Source of the DNA: Oscillospiraceae bacterium
GTDB lineage: Bacteria > Bacillota > Clostridia > Oscillospirales > Oscillospiraceae
Assembly (NCBI GenBank): GCA_017501695.1
Contig: JAFVWL010000063.1
Span: 1-42,075 of the forward strand
Length of the DNA stretch: 42,075 nucleotides
Direction of reading: 5' to 3'
Each line of letters begins with the position of its first letter. The first letter of the stretch is position 1. The notes under the pieces are model-generated. The model searched no databases and was not told the DNA's origin. It saw only the letters and a program-made list of their open reading frames with translations. This document shows, piece by piece, positions 32,174 through 40,266 of this stretch. The position numbers and the translations under genes are program-made.

Positions 32174-32208
32174 AATTCTCAATTATCAATTGTCAATTTT
32201 CAATTCAT
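32174..32208 (+). repeat. Tandem heptamer array in the mutS leader
   Basis: Five head-to-tail 7-mers: AATTCTC, AATTATC, AATTGTC, AATTTTC and the partial AATTCAT. They end 19 nt before the mutS start. A complementary stretch with AATTGAG and AATTGAA at 32100-32117, just past the miaB stop, could pair with them. The sequence between shows no other signal. Confidence 0.8.
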
Positions 32209-32227
32209 ACAGAAAGAGGGCCAATTT

Positions 32228-34831
32228 ATGGCAAAGCCTGACACCGAACTGACGCCCATGAAGCGGCAGTACAATACCATCAAGGAGCAGAATCAGGACT
32301 CCATTCTGTTTTTCCGGCTGGGTGACTTCTATGAGATGTTCGACGAGGACGCCCGTATTGCCGCCCGGGAGCTGGACCTGACCCTGACCACCCGGGACCG
32401 GGGTAAGCCCCGGGAGGAACAGACTCCCATGTGCGGTGTCCCCTACCATAGTGTGGACGCCTACATCGCCCGGCTGGTGGCCAAAGGCTACAAGGTTGCC
32501 ATCTGCGAGCAGATGCAGGACCCCGCCACCACCAAAGGGCTGGTGGAGCGGGACATTACCCGCATCGTCACCCCCGGCACCGTCACCGAAAGCTGTATGC
32601 TGGACGAGAGCAAAAACAACTACATGGCCTGTCTCTACGGTCATGGGGGCAAATTCGGTTTGGCTTTCTGCGATGTATCCACCGGTGCCTTCTATGCCAC
32701 GGTCTGTGCCGATGCCGCCGCCGCGGCTTCGGAGCTGGGCCGGTTCTCCCCGGCGGAGGTAATCCGCTACGGTCAGGATGTATCCAACCCCGTGTTGGAG
32801 GATGCCCTGTTCCACCGGCTGAGCTGCTGCGTGGACGAAGGAAAACCCCAGCAATTCGATTTGGAAGAAGCCCAAACTCTGCTGGAGCGCCATTTTGAAT
32901 GCACCCTGGCAGCCTTGGGTCTGACCGGTCTGCCCGGGGCCATCGTGGCCAGCGGTACCCTGCTGCAAACCCTGCTGCACGTTCAGAAAAATGACCTGAA
33001 GCACATCCGCCAGCTTCAGTATTACACCACCGGCAAATTCATGGAGCTGGATCTGGATGCCCGTCGGAACCTGGAGCTGACGGAAACCATGCGCTCCAAG
33101 GAAAAGAAGGGCACCCTGCTGTGGGTCCTGGACAAAACCAAAACCCCCATGGGCAGCCGGATGATGCGGTCCTGGCTGGAAAAGCCCCTGCTGGACCCCG
33201 CTGAGATCCAGCGGCGGCAAACCGCTGTGGAGGATCTGGTAAACGCCACCATCGTCCGCAGTGAGCTGGCGGAAAGCCTGCGGGATGTGACGGACCTGGA
33301 ACGGGTGACCACCCGGATCTGCACCGGCTCCGTCAACTGCCGGGAGCTGCTGGGCCTGGCCCGGGGCCTGCGGGCCCTGCCCCGGGTGAAGGAGCAGCTT
33401 GAAAAGCTGGACGCTCCCCTGCTGAAGAAAATGAACCAGGTCATCGATCCGCTGTCGGACTGTGCCGACAGAATCGAGCAAACCATTGTGGACGATCCTC
33501 CTCTTACGGTCCGGGAGGGTGGGATTATCCGCCCGGGTGCCAACGCGGAAGCGGACCGGCTCCGGGAGATCATGGAGGGCGGATCCGGAACCATCGCCGC
33601 CATTGAAGCCAGCGAGCGGGAAAAGACCGGCATCCGAACCCTGAAGATCGGCTTCAACCGGGTCTTTGGTTATTACATTGAGGTATCCAAATCCTTTATG
33701 GACCAGGTGCCGGATCACTACATCCGCAAGCAGACCCTGGCAAACTGCGAGCGCTACATTACGCAGGAGCTTAAGGAGCTGGAAAACGAGATCCTGACCG
33801 CCAAGGACCGGCTGACAGCCCTGGAATACCGGATCTACACCGAGCTGCGGGAGTTCCTGGCATCCCAGTCCTCCCGGATCCAGCTCACCGCCTCCGCCAT
33901 TGCCGGGGCGGACTGTCTGTGCTCCCTGGCCTGCGTGGCGGTCCAGCGGGGCTACTGCCGCCCGGAGATCACCCTGGGCAGTGAAATTTCCATCACCGAC
34001 GGCCGCCATCCGGTAGTGGAGCAAATGCTGAAGGATTCCCTGTTCGTGCCTAACGATACCCACCTGGGAGCTGCCGACAATCAGGTATCCATCATCACCG
34101 GTCCCAACATGGCCGGTAAATCCACCTATATGCGCCAGGTGGCGCTGATCGTTCTCATGGCCCAGATGGGCTCCTTTGTCCCTGCCCGGTCCGCCCGGAT
34201 CGGCCTGGTGGACCGGGTGTTTACCCGCATCGGTGCCAGCGACGATCTGGCCTCCGGTCAGTCCACTTTCATGGTGGAAATGGCGGAGGTAGCTTCCATC
34301 CTGAAATACGCCACCTCCCGGAGCCTGCTGATCCTGGACGAGATCGGCCGGGGCACTTCCACCTACGACGGCATGGCCATTGCCCGGGCGGTGCTGGAAT
34401 TCGCCGCCAACCCCCGGCGGCTGGGTGCCAAGACCCTCTTTGCTACCCATTATCATGAGCTGTCCGCCATTGAAGCGGAGCTTCCCAATGTAAAAAACTA
34501 CAACATCGCTGTGAAGAAGCGGGGGGACCAGATGATCTTCCTGCGCAAGATCGTCCCCGGTGCCACCGATGACAGCTACGGCATTGAAGTTGCCAAGCTG
34601 GCCGGCATCCCCAATACCGTGATTGCCAGGGCCCGGGAGATTCTGGGGGAACTGGAAGCCGGGAAAGCATCCGCCCCGGCGGCGGTAACCCTGGAAACAG
34701 AGGACCAGGTGAGTATGCTGGACCTGCGGTCCCAGCAGGTCTGCGCCGCATTGGAAGCCATCACCGTGGAGACCCTGACCCCCATCGAAGCCATGAATGA
34801 ACTCTATAAGTTAAAGAAGATGCTGAACTGA
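32228..34831 (+). CDS. mutS: DNA mismatch repair protein MutS
   Basis: This 867-aa MutS1 protein recognises mismatches and small loops after replication. The mismatch-binding domain has the Phe-X-Glu motif in DFYEMF (Phe34, Glu36). The connector and lever domains follow. The ATPase carries Walker A GPNMAGKS (625-632), ASDDLASGQSTFMVEM, Walker B LLILDEIGRGTS and the LFATHYHEL switch. The C-terminus ends in a helical dimerisation tail. AGAGGG precedes the ATG at 32228. An upstream ATG at 32141 would translate the heptamer array and is rejected. It is followed at once by the CPBP gene and then mutL, so repair genes form one unit. Confidence 0.97.
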   Translation: MAKPDTELTPMKRQYNTIKEQNQDSILFFRLGDFYEMFDEDARIAARELDLTLTTRDRGKPREEQTPMCGVPYHSVDAYIARLVAKGYKVAICEQMQDPATTKGLVERDITRIVTPGTVTESCMLDESKNNYMACLYGHGGKFGLAFCDVSTGAFYATVCADAAAAASELGRFSPAEVIRYGQDVSNPVLEDALFHRLSCCVDEGKPQQFDLEEAQTLLERHFECTLAALGLTGLPGAIVASGTLLQTLLHVQKNDLKHIRQLQYYTTGKFMELDLDARRNLELTETMRSKEKKGTLLWVLDKTKTPMGSRMMRSWLEKPLLDPAEIQRRQTAVEDLVNATIVRSELAESLRDVTDLERVTTRICTGSVNCRELLGLARGLRALPRVKEQLEKLDAPLLKKMNQVIDPLSDCADRIEQTIVDDPPLTVREGGIIRPGANAEADRLREIMEGGSGTIAAIEASEREKTGIRTLKIGFNRVFGYYIEVSKSFMDQVPDHYIRKQTLANCERYITQELKELENEILTAKDRLTALEYRIYTELREFLASQSSRIQLTASAIAGADCLCSLACVAVQRGYCRPEITLGSEISITDGRHPVVEQMLKDSLFVPNDTHLGAADNQVSIITGPNMAGKSTYMRQVALIVLMAQMGSFVPARSARIGLVDRVFTRIGASDDLASGQSTFMVEMAEVASILKYATSRSLLILDEIGRGTSTYDGMAIARAVLEFAANPRRLGAKTLFATHYHELSAIEAELPNVKNYNIAVKKRGDQMIFLRKIVPGATDDSYGIEVAKLAGIPNTVIARAREILGELEAGKASAPAAVTLETEDQVSMLDLRSQQVCAALEAITVETLTPIEAMNELYKLKKMLN

Positions 34832-34832
34832 T

Positions 34833-35531
34833 ATGGCAAAATACGACCGAATTTCCACAACCATGAATCAAACCGAGGCCATCGCCGGATGGCTGTGGCT
34901 CATATTCCAGCTTTTGGGCCTGCCCCATCTGCTGCGCCTGGCCAACGGTGCCCTGGGCAATCCCCTGAACGGCGGCTGGATCAGTTTTTTGTTCGCCTGC
35001 ATCAATTTTCTGGGGGTGCTGGTGATTTTCCGGAGCTTCTTGGGACGGTCCGTAACAGACTTCGGAAAAAGCTTCCTGCGGTGCATCCGGGGTGCCTTTC
35101 TGGGCTTCTGTGTGTACTATGTAAGCAATCTGGCTATGGGCAACCTGATGGGCTTTCTGTTTCCCTGGTTCTCCAATGTCAATGACGGACAGGTGGCTTC
35201 CCTTCTGGGCTTGAACTACCTGCCCATGGTCATCGCTGCCGTGGTACTGGTGCCCGTTGCGGAGGAGCTGCTGTACCGGGGCATCCTGTTCCAGACCGTC
35301 TATGTAAAGAACCGGAAGCTGGCCTGGATGCTGTCCACAGCGCTGTTCTGCCTGATCCATGTGCTGCCCTATATTGGCTCCCGGGACGTTCTGACTCTGG
35401 TGCTCAGTTTCCTGCAATACATCCCCGCCGGGCTGTGCCTGGCCTGGGCCTATACGGAGGCGGATAACATCTTCGCCCCCATTCTCATCCATGCCGTAGT
35501 AAACGCCATGGGCGTTTACGCTGTGAGGTAA
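34833..35531 (+). CDS. CPBP-family (CAAX protease-like) membrane protein
   Basis: This 232-aa membrane protein has about six to seven hydrophobic segments and the Abi/CPBP glutamic-protease motifs. These are AEELLYRG (EExxxR, ~144-151), CLIHVLPYI with the His, and APILIHAVVNAM with the second His. Relatives process prenylated proteins, act on peptide signals or give self-immunity to bacteriocins; the target here is unknown. The start is 1 nt past the mutS TGA with no clear Shine-Dalgarno, so translation depends on coupling. It lies between mutS and mutL, which are usually adjacent, and ends 5 nt before mutL. Confidence 0.88.
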   Translation: MAKYDRISTTMNQTEAIAGWLWLIFQLLGLPHLLRLANGALGNPLNGGWISFLFACINFLGVLVIFRSFLGRSVTDFGKSFLRCIRGAFLGFCVYYVSNLAMGNLMGFLFPWFSNVNDGQVASLLGLNYLPMVIAAVVLVPVAEELLYRGILFQTVYVKNRKLAWMLSTALFCLIHVLPYIGSRDVLTLVLSFLQYIPAGLCLAWAYTEADNIFAPILIHAVVNAMGVYAVR

Positions 35532-35536
35532 CTGCT

Positions 35537-37492
35537 ATGTCCAAGATCATTCAATTATCCCCCCATGTGGCTAACCTGATCGCCGCCGGCGAAGTGGTTG
35601 AGCGGCCTGCCTCCGTGGTCAAGGAGCTGCTGGAAAACGCCGTGGATGCCGGAGCCTCTCAGATCACTGTGGAGATCCGTGACGGCGGCATGACCTTCCT
35701 GCGTGTCACGGACAATGGCTGCGGCATGGCTCCGGAGGACGCGCGGACCGCGTTTTTGCGCCATGCCACCTCCAAGCTCCGCACTGCCGATGACCTGGCA
35801 GCCATTTCCACCATGGGCTTCCGTGGTGAAGCATTGGCAGCCATCGCCTCCGTCAGCCGTATTGACCTGCTGACCAAAACCGCCGGTGCCCTTTTCGGCA
35901 CCAGTCTCCATCTGGAGGCCGGGCAGATCACCGAGGAATCCGAGGCCGGCTGTCCCGAGGGTACCACCATCATTGTCCGGGACCTGTTTTTCAACACCCC
36001 GGCCCGGATGAAATTCATGAAGTCCGACACCGTGGAAGGCAGCCGGGTATCCGCCGCAGTCCAGCTTCAGGCCCTTGCCCATCCGGAGGTAGCCTTCCGG
36101 TTCCTGCGGGACGGAAAGGAGATCCTGTCCACCCCGGGCACCGGCGGTCTGGAAGCCGCGGTGTACTGCGTCTACGGACGGGAATGCGCCAAAATGGTGA
36201 AGGTAGAAAGCCGGTGGGAAAGCTGCACCCTGACGGGCTATGTCAGTAAGCCTACGGATTCCCGGCCCAGCCGGGCATTCCAGACCTTTTTCGTCAACGA
36301 CCGGCCTGTAAAATCCAAGCTTATGATCGCCGCGCTGGAGGAAGCCTACCGTAACCAGATCATGGTGGGCAAGTTTCCGGCCTGTGTGCTGCATCTGCGG
36401 CTGCCTGCCAGTGCCGTGGATGTGAATGTCCATCCGGCCAAAACGGAAGTTAAATTCCTCAGCGAAAAGACCGTATTCGACTGCATCCATTACGGGGTTC
36501 TGGGAGCTCTGAACAAGACACCGGACCGTCCTCAGGTCCAGTTCGCCAAGCCTGCTCCGGAACAGCCGAAGCCGGTTTCCGCACCGGCTGCCGCTCCGGT
36601 CACTGTTCCCACTCCTGCCCCCTCCCAAGCCCCTTCCGCTGTCCCAAGACAACCCGCAGGGCTCCCCCCCAAGAAAGAAAACTTCTACCGAACCATGACA
36701 CCGGCGGAATACAAGGCATTTACCCAAGCTGTCCAATCCGCTCCCCAGCCCCGGCAGGAAACCGCCGCGGCGGCAGCGGCAAAGCTGCCCGCCGGCAATT
36801 CCACATCCCTGCGGGAAAAGATGATGATCCCCCAGCCTGTGGAAAAGAAACCGCAGCCCCTGCCGGAAAAGCCTGTGGCCACCGAGCCGGAGCCGGATCA
36901 GCAGGTCCTGCCCATGCCGGAGGAGATTCCCTGGCGGATGGTAGGAGAGCTGTACAATACCTATATTATTGTAGAGCAGGGGGACAACGCATTCCTCATC
37001 GACAAGCACGCCGCCCATGAGCGGATCCTCTTTGAAAAGCTGAAGGCCAACCAGGAAAGGATCTCCGCCCAGGCATTGCTGACGCCCGTTCCCGTGCGGC
37101 TGAGTCCTGAGGGTGCGGCGGAACTCCTGGCAAACAGAGCCCTGCTGGAAGAGCTGGGCTTTGAGGTCGACGAATTCGGCGACAATACTGTGGCCCTGCG
37201 GCAGATCCCCATGGATCTGAGTCCGGAAGACGCAGCCCAAACCCTGGAAACCATTGCGGCGGACCTGCTGGCAGGACGCCGGGAACGGAAGGACACAGTC
37301 CGGGATGAGCTGCTGCACACCGTGGCCTGCAAGGCCGCCATTAAGGCCGGCTGGGTCACCAGCCAGACCGAGCTGCTGGCCCTGGCCAGACAGGTCATGG
37401 CCGACGAGAGCCTGAAATACTGCCCTCATGGGCGTCCTATTTGCGTAACGCTGAGCAAAAAGCAGCTTGAAAAACAGTTTAAGAGAATTTGA
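35537..37492 (+). CDS. mutL: DNA mismatch repair protein MutL (endonuclease type)
   Basis: This 651-aa repair protein links MutS to strand removal. The GHKL ATPase domain is clear: ELLENAVDAGA, DNGCGM, TSKLRTADDL and GFRGEALAAIASV. A Pro/Ala-rich linker (~335-460) follows. The C-terminal domain keeps the nicking-endonuclease metal motif as DKHAAHERILFE (489-500), plus ACKAAIK and CPHGRPI. The nicking activity is expected in a genome without MutH. It starts 5 nt after the CPBP gene, with a weak ribosome site. It is followed by a 204-nt gap with hairpins and heptamers before miaA. Confidence 0.97.
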   Translation: MSKIIQLSPHVANLIAAGEVVERPASVVKELLENAVDAGASQITVEIRDGGMTFLRVTDNGCGMAPEDARTAFLRHATSKLRTADDLAAISTMGFRGEALAAIASVSRIDLLTKTAGALFGTSLHLEAGQITEESEAGCPEGTTIIVRDLFFNTPARMKFMKSDTVEGSRVSAAVQLQALAHPEVAFRFLRDGKEILSTPGTGGLEAAVYCVYGRECAKMVKVESRWESCTLTGYVSKPTDSRPSRAFQTFFVNDRPVKSKLMIAALEEAYRNQIMVGKFPACVLHLRLPASAVDVNVHPAKTEVKFLSEKTVFDCIHYGVLGALNKTPDRPQVQFAKPAPEQPKPVSAPAAAPVTVPTPAPSQAPSAVPRQPAGLPPKKENFYRTMTPAEYKAFTQAVQSAPQPRQETAAAAAAKLPAGNSTSLREKMMIPQPVEKKPQPLPEKPVATEPEPDQQVLPMPEEIPWRMVGELYNTYIIVEQGDNAFLIDKHAAHERILFEKLKANQERISAQALLTPVPVRLSPEGAAELLANRALLEELGFEVDEFGDNTVALRQIPMDLSPEDAAQTLETIAADLLAGRRERKDTVRDELLHTVACKAAIKAGWVTSQTELLALARQVMADESLKYCPHGRPICVTLSKKQLEKQFKRI

Positions 37493-37548
37493 TTGCCACA
37501 CTTTTCGGTATTTTTACCTTCGGGAGTTTATTTTCTTATACTCCCCCC

Positions 37549-37602
37549 GGCCCTGCGGGCCACCCCCCTCATAAATGCGGGGGGCAAGGGTGCTTATGCA
37601 CC
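37549..37602 (+). repeat. Three consecutive hairpins between mutL and miaA
   Basis: GGCCC-TGC-GGGCC (37549-37561), CCCCCC with a 10-nt loop and GGGGGG (37563-37584), and GGTGC-TTAT-GCACC (37589-37602) follow one another. None has a proper T-run. They may slow or process the mutL-miaA transcript or be remnants of an intergenic repeat. Confidence 0.55.
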
Positions 37603-37637
37603 AAGCTCAACGATAGAATGTCCAACCCCTCATCCCG

Positions 37638-37679
37638 AATTCCTAATTCTCAATTCTCCACTCTCCACTCTCAACTCTT
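37638..37679 (+). repeat. Tandem heptamer array in the miaA leader
   Basis: Six head-to-tail 7-mers: AATTCCT, AATTCTC, AATTCTC, CACTCTC, CACTCTC and AACTCTT. They end 17 nt before the miaA start codon and just before its GGGGG site. This is the same kind of array as at mutS and dnaB. Confidence 0.8.
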
Positions 37680-37696
37680 AAAAAGGGGGTCCGACG

Positions 37697-38629
37697 ATGG
37701 ACAAAATCATATGCATTGCCGGACCTACAGCTTCCGGCAAAACGGCGCTGGCCGTGGAGCTGGCCAAGCTGTACAACGGCGAGGTCGTTTCCTGCGATTC
37801 CATGCAGATCTACCGCCGCATGGACATCGGCACCGCTAAGCCCACCCGGGAGGAAATGCAGGGCATCGTCCATCATATGCTGGATGTCTGCGACCCTGCG
37901 GAGGATTTTTCCGTCAGCCGTTACTGCGATATGGCCGCACCCATTGTGGACGACATTCTGGCCCGGGGCAAAACCGCCATCATCGCCGGCGGCACCGGAC
38001 TGTACATGGACAGCCTGATCAAAGGCAACGACTTTGCCGCCTTCCCTGCCACCGGCCGCCGGGAAGCTCTGGAAGCCCGGTTTGCCGCCGAGGGTATGGA
38101 GCCCCTGCTGGCGGAGCTTCGCTCCGTGGACCCGGAGGCTGCGGAGCGGTCCCAGGGAAATCCCCGGCGGATCATCCGTGCGCTGGAGGTCTATCTGGAA
38201 ACGGGCACCCCCATTACCGAGCACAACCGCCGGACCCAGGCCATCCCACCCCGGTATGATCCGGTCTGGTTCGCCCTGGAGGATGAAGACCGGGCAGAAC
38301 TTTACGACCGCATCGACCGCCGGGTCGGAATCATGCTGGAGCAGGGGCTTGTGGAAGAAATCAAATCTCTGCTGGCCAGCGGCATTCCCGCTGACTGCAC
38401 CGCCATGCAGGCCATCGGCTACAAGGAATTCGTAGCCGCTCTGAACGGCCTGTGTACTATTGAGGAAGCAGCGGATCAGGTCCGTCAGTCCTCCCGGCGG
38501 TACGCCAAGCGGCAGCTTACCTGGTTCCGCCGGAACCCCAAGGCCATCTGGCTCCGCCGGGCCAAGGGCGAACGCACCGAAGAAATTGTTCAGAAGGCAC
38601 GACAGCATCTTCGGGATTTTGACAAGTAA
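37697..38629 (+). CDS. miaA: tRNA dimethylallyltransferase
   Basis: This 310-aa enzyme transfers the dimethylallyl group to A37 of tRNAs; MiaB, encoded at the head of this cluster, then methylthiolates the product. Walker A GPTASGKT (9-16) opens the protein. SCDSMQIYRRMDIGTAKP is the hallmark DSxQ substrate motif. HHMLDVCDP, GGTGLYMDSLI and the C-terminal AIGYKEF and RYAKRQLTWFR motifs are present. AAGGGGG lies 8 nt before the ATG. The length is normal and the frame is intact. It is followed closely by hfq, the standard order. Confidence 0.97.
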   Translation: MDKIICIAGPTASGKTALAVELAKLYNGEVVSCDSMQIYRRMDIGTAKPTREEMQGIVHHMLDVCDPAEDFSVSRYCDMAAPIVDDILARGKTAIIAGGTGLYMDSLIKGNDFAAFPATGRREALEARFAAEGMEPLLAELRSVDPEAAERSQGNPRRIIRALEVYLETGTPITEHNRRTQAIPPRYDPVWFALEDEDRAELYDRIDRRVGIMLEQGLVEEIKSLLASGIPADCTAMQAIGYKEFVAALNGLCTIEEAADQVRQSSRRYAKRQLTWFRRNPKAIWLRRAKGERTEEIVQKARQHLRDFDK

Positions 38630-38677
38630 AGAATGATACCATATGCCTACCCCAATTCACAGAAAGAAGGTATACAT

Positions 38678-38908
38678 ATGGCTGAAATATTCAATTTGCA
38701 GGAGGCTGTTCTGAAGGAATGCGTCCGGGACAAGGTCCCGCTGACCCTGTTCCTCATGAACGGTTTCCAGCTCCGGGGGGTCATCACAGGCTTCGACAGC
38801 TTTGTGGTGGTTCTGGTTTCCGATGGCAAGCAGCAGATGATCTACAAGCATGCCATCTCCACCCTGGCCCCCATGAAGCCGCTGAAAGCCGCAGCAACCG
38901 CTGTATAG
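38678..38908 (+). CDS. hfq: RNA chaperone Hfq
   Basis: This 76-aa Sm-fold protein forms hexamers that bind small RNAs and mRNAs. Sm1 is FLMNGFQLRGVITGFDSFVVVL and Sm2 is YKHAISTL, which holds the KH-type motif of the uridine-binding proximal face. The short Ala-rich tail is typical for Firmicutes. The ATG at 38678 follows AAGAAGG. An upstream in-frame ATG at 38633 has no ribosome site. A terminator directly after the stop codon ends the miaB-to-hfq unit. Confidence 0.97.
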   Translation: MAEIFNLQEAVLKECVRDKVPLTLFLMNGFQLRGVITGFDSFVVVLVSDGKQQMIYKHAISTLAPMKPLKAAATAV

Positions 38909-38911
38909 CAC

Positions 38912-38943
38912 ACAAGGGCGACGGAGCATTCCGCCGCCCTTGT
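38912..38943 (+). terminator. Terminator after hfq
   Basis: ACAAGGGCG pairs with CGCCCTTGT, and inside it CGG pairs with CCG around a 6-nt loop, with one A/C mismatch. TGTTTTGTG follows. It separates hfq from yggS. Confidence 0.8.
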
Positions 38944-38976
38944 TGTTTTGTGAATTCGTCAGAAAGAAGGAATATC

Positions 38977-39684
38977 ATGTCCATTCAAGATAATGTTGCC
39001 GCCATCAAGGCACGGATGCGGCAGGCCGCTTTGGAAGCAGGCCGGGATCCGGAGAGCATCCTCCTGTGCGCTGCCACCAAGATGAACGATGCTGATGCTG
39101 TCCGGCAGGCCATTGCCGCAGGGGTAGACTGCTGCGGAGAAAACCGGGTCCAGGAGCTGGTGCAAAAGCAGGCCCAGAACGCCTACGAAGGCGCACCGGT
39201 CCATTTCATAGGCCATCTGCAGACCAACAAGGTTAAGCAAGTGGTGGGCAAGGTGGATCTGATCCAGAGTGTGGACAGTCTGCGGCTGCTGGAAGCTGTC
39301 AACAAGGAAGCCGCCAGGCAGAGCATTATCCAGGACATTCTGCTGGAGATCAACATCGGAAATGAGGAAAGCAAGACCGGCTTTCTGCTGGAGGATATGG
39401 ATACGCTGCTGCCGAAAATGGCAGAATATGGAAACATCCATGTCCGCGGTCTCATGGCCATTCCCCCGATCTCCCATAATTCGGGAGATAATCGTAAATT
39501 TTTCGAAAAAATTTACACGCTATCTGTTGACATAACGGCAAAAAAATACGATAATGTATCAGTAGACGTAATATCTATGGGTATGTCCGATGACTATGCC
39601 GATGCCATCGCCTGCGGGTCCACCATGATCCGGGTGGGAACGGCCATCTTCGGTGCCCGAAACTATACCAAGACCCATCCATAA
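38977..39684 (+). CDS. YggS-type pyridoxal phosphate homeostasis protein
   Basis: This 235-aa PLP-binding protein of the YggS/PROSC family is a TIM barrel resembling the N-terminal half of alanine racemase, with no known enzymatic activity. It keeps free PLP in balance. LCAATKMND carries the PLP lysine (~Lys31). CGENRVQEL, HFIGHLQTNKVK, SVDSLRL, EINIGNEESKTGF, GLMAIPP, SMGMSDDY and VRVG-like MIRVGTAIFG are the family blocks. AAGAAGG lies 8 nt before the ATG. The stretch 39476-39590 is strikingly AT-rich in codon choice and contains a good promoter. The gene sits just upstream of sepF, as in many Firmicutes. Confidence 0.95.
   Translation: MSIQDNVAAIKARMRQAALEAGRDPESILLCAATKMNDADAVRQAIAAGVDCCGENRVQELVQKQAQNAYEGAPVHFIGHLQTNKVKQVVGKVDLIQSVDSLRLLEAVNKEAARQSIIQDILLEINIGNEESKTGFLLEDMDTLLPKMAEYGNIHVRGLMAIPPISHNSGDNRKFFEKIYTLSVDITAKKYDNVSVDVISMGMSDDYADAIACGSTMIRVGTAIFGARNYTKTHP
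39527..39555 (+). promoter_or_regulatory. Promoter inside the yggS coding region, for sepF-divIVA
   Basis: Perfect TTGACA (39527-39532), a 17-bp spacer and GATAAT (39550-39555). It lies in an AT-rich patch within yggS, about 160 nt before the sepF start. Codons here depart from the GC-rich usage of the rest of the gene, as if kept to preserve the promoter. Confidence 0.75.
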
Positions 39685-39714
39685 CGATGTGACATACTTA
39701 GGAGGATAAAATCA

Positions 39715-40230
39715 ATGAGTTTTTGGGATAATGTAAAGAAGTTCGCACAGCCCTACGCCGACGAGGATTACGACGATTACGACGAGGACGAGATGGACGA
39801 ATTCGAGGAAGAGACTGAAGAGCCCGCTCCCCGCCGCCGTCCCTCCCCCTTCGCTGCTGAGGAGCCCGCTGCGGATTTCGGTGCCGCTCCCGCCGCCAGC
39901 GAGACCGCTTCTTCCAGCAGCTTCACCGGTCATGTGGTGAACAGCTACTCCGGCAGCAAGCAGGAGGTCGTCCTGTTCCACGCCAAGACCTTCGGCGATG
40001 CCACCAAGGCCGCTGACGAGCTGCGGGCCAAGAAGGCTGTGATCCTGAACATGGAAAATGTGGACAAGGCCCTGACCCGCCGGGTTGTGGATTTCCTGTC
40101 CGGCTGTGTCTACGCCCTGGACGGCAAGGTCAAGAAGATCGCCCAGTCCACCTACCTGTTCTGCCCCCACAGCATGAGCATCATCGGCGACCTGGAAAGC
40201 TTCCAGGGTGAGTCCGAGAGCTACATCTGA
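39715..40230 (+). CDS. sepF: Cell division protein SepF
   Basis: This 171-aa protein anchors FtsZ to the membrane and shapes the septum. It begins with a short amphipathic helix (MSFWDNVKKFAQPY). A very acidic stretch (~16-36) and an Ala/Ser/Pro linker follow, then the conserved SepF domain (~72-165). Family blocks are EVVLFHAKTFGDATKAADEL, AVILNMENVDKALTRRVVDFLSG and LDGKVKKIAQSTYLFCP. A strong AGGAGG precedes the ATG. It is followed by divIVA, and both may be driven by the promoter inside yggS. Confidence 0.95.
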   Translation: MSFWDNVKKFAQPYADEDYDDYDEDEMDEFEEETEEPAPRRRPSPFAAEEPAADFGAAPAASETASSSSFTGHVVNSYSGSKQEVVLFHAKTFGDATKAADELRAKKAVILNMENVDKALTRRVVDFLSGCVYALDGKVKKIAQSTYLFCPHSMSIIGDLESFQGESESYI

Positions 40231-40266
40231 GCAATCTCCACAGACTGACAGAGAAAGGAATCGCCT

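Noticed and set aside
37638-37679. CRISPR-like array
   Set aside because: The units are 7-bp direct tandem repeats with no spacers and no cas genes nearby.
38619-38647. Possible hfq promoter at the end of miaA
   Set aside because: TTGACA is present, but the -10 at 17 bp reads TATGCC, which is too poor to call.
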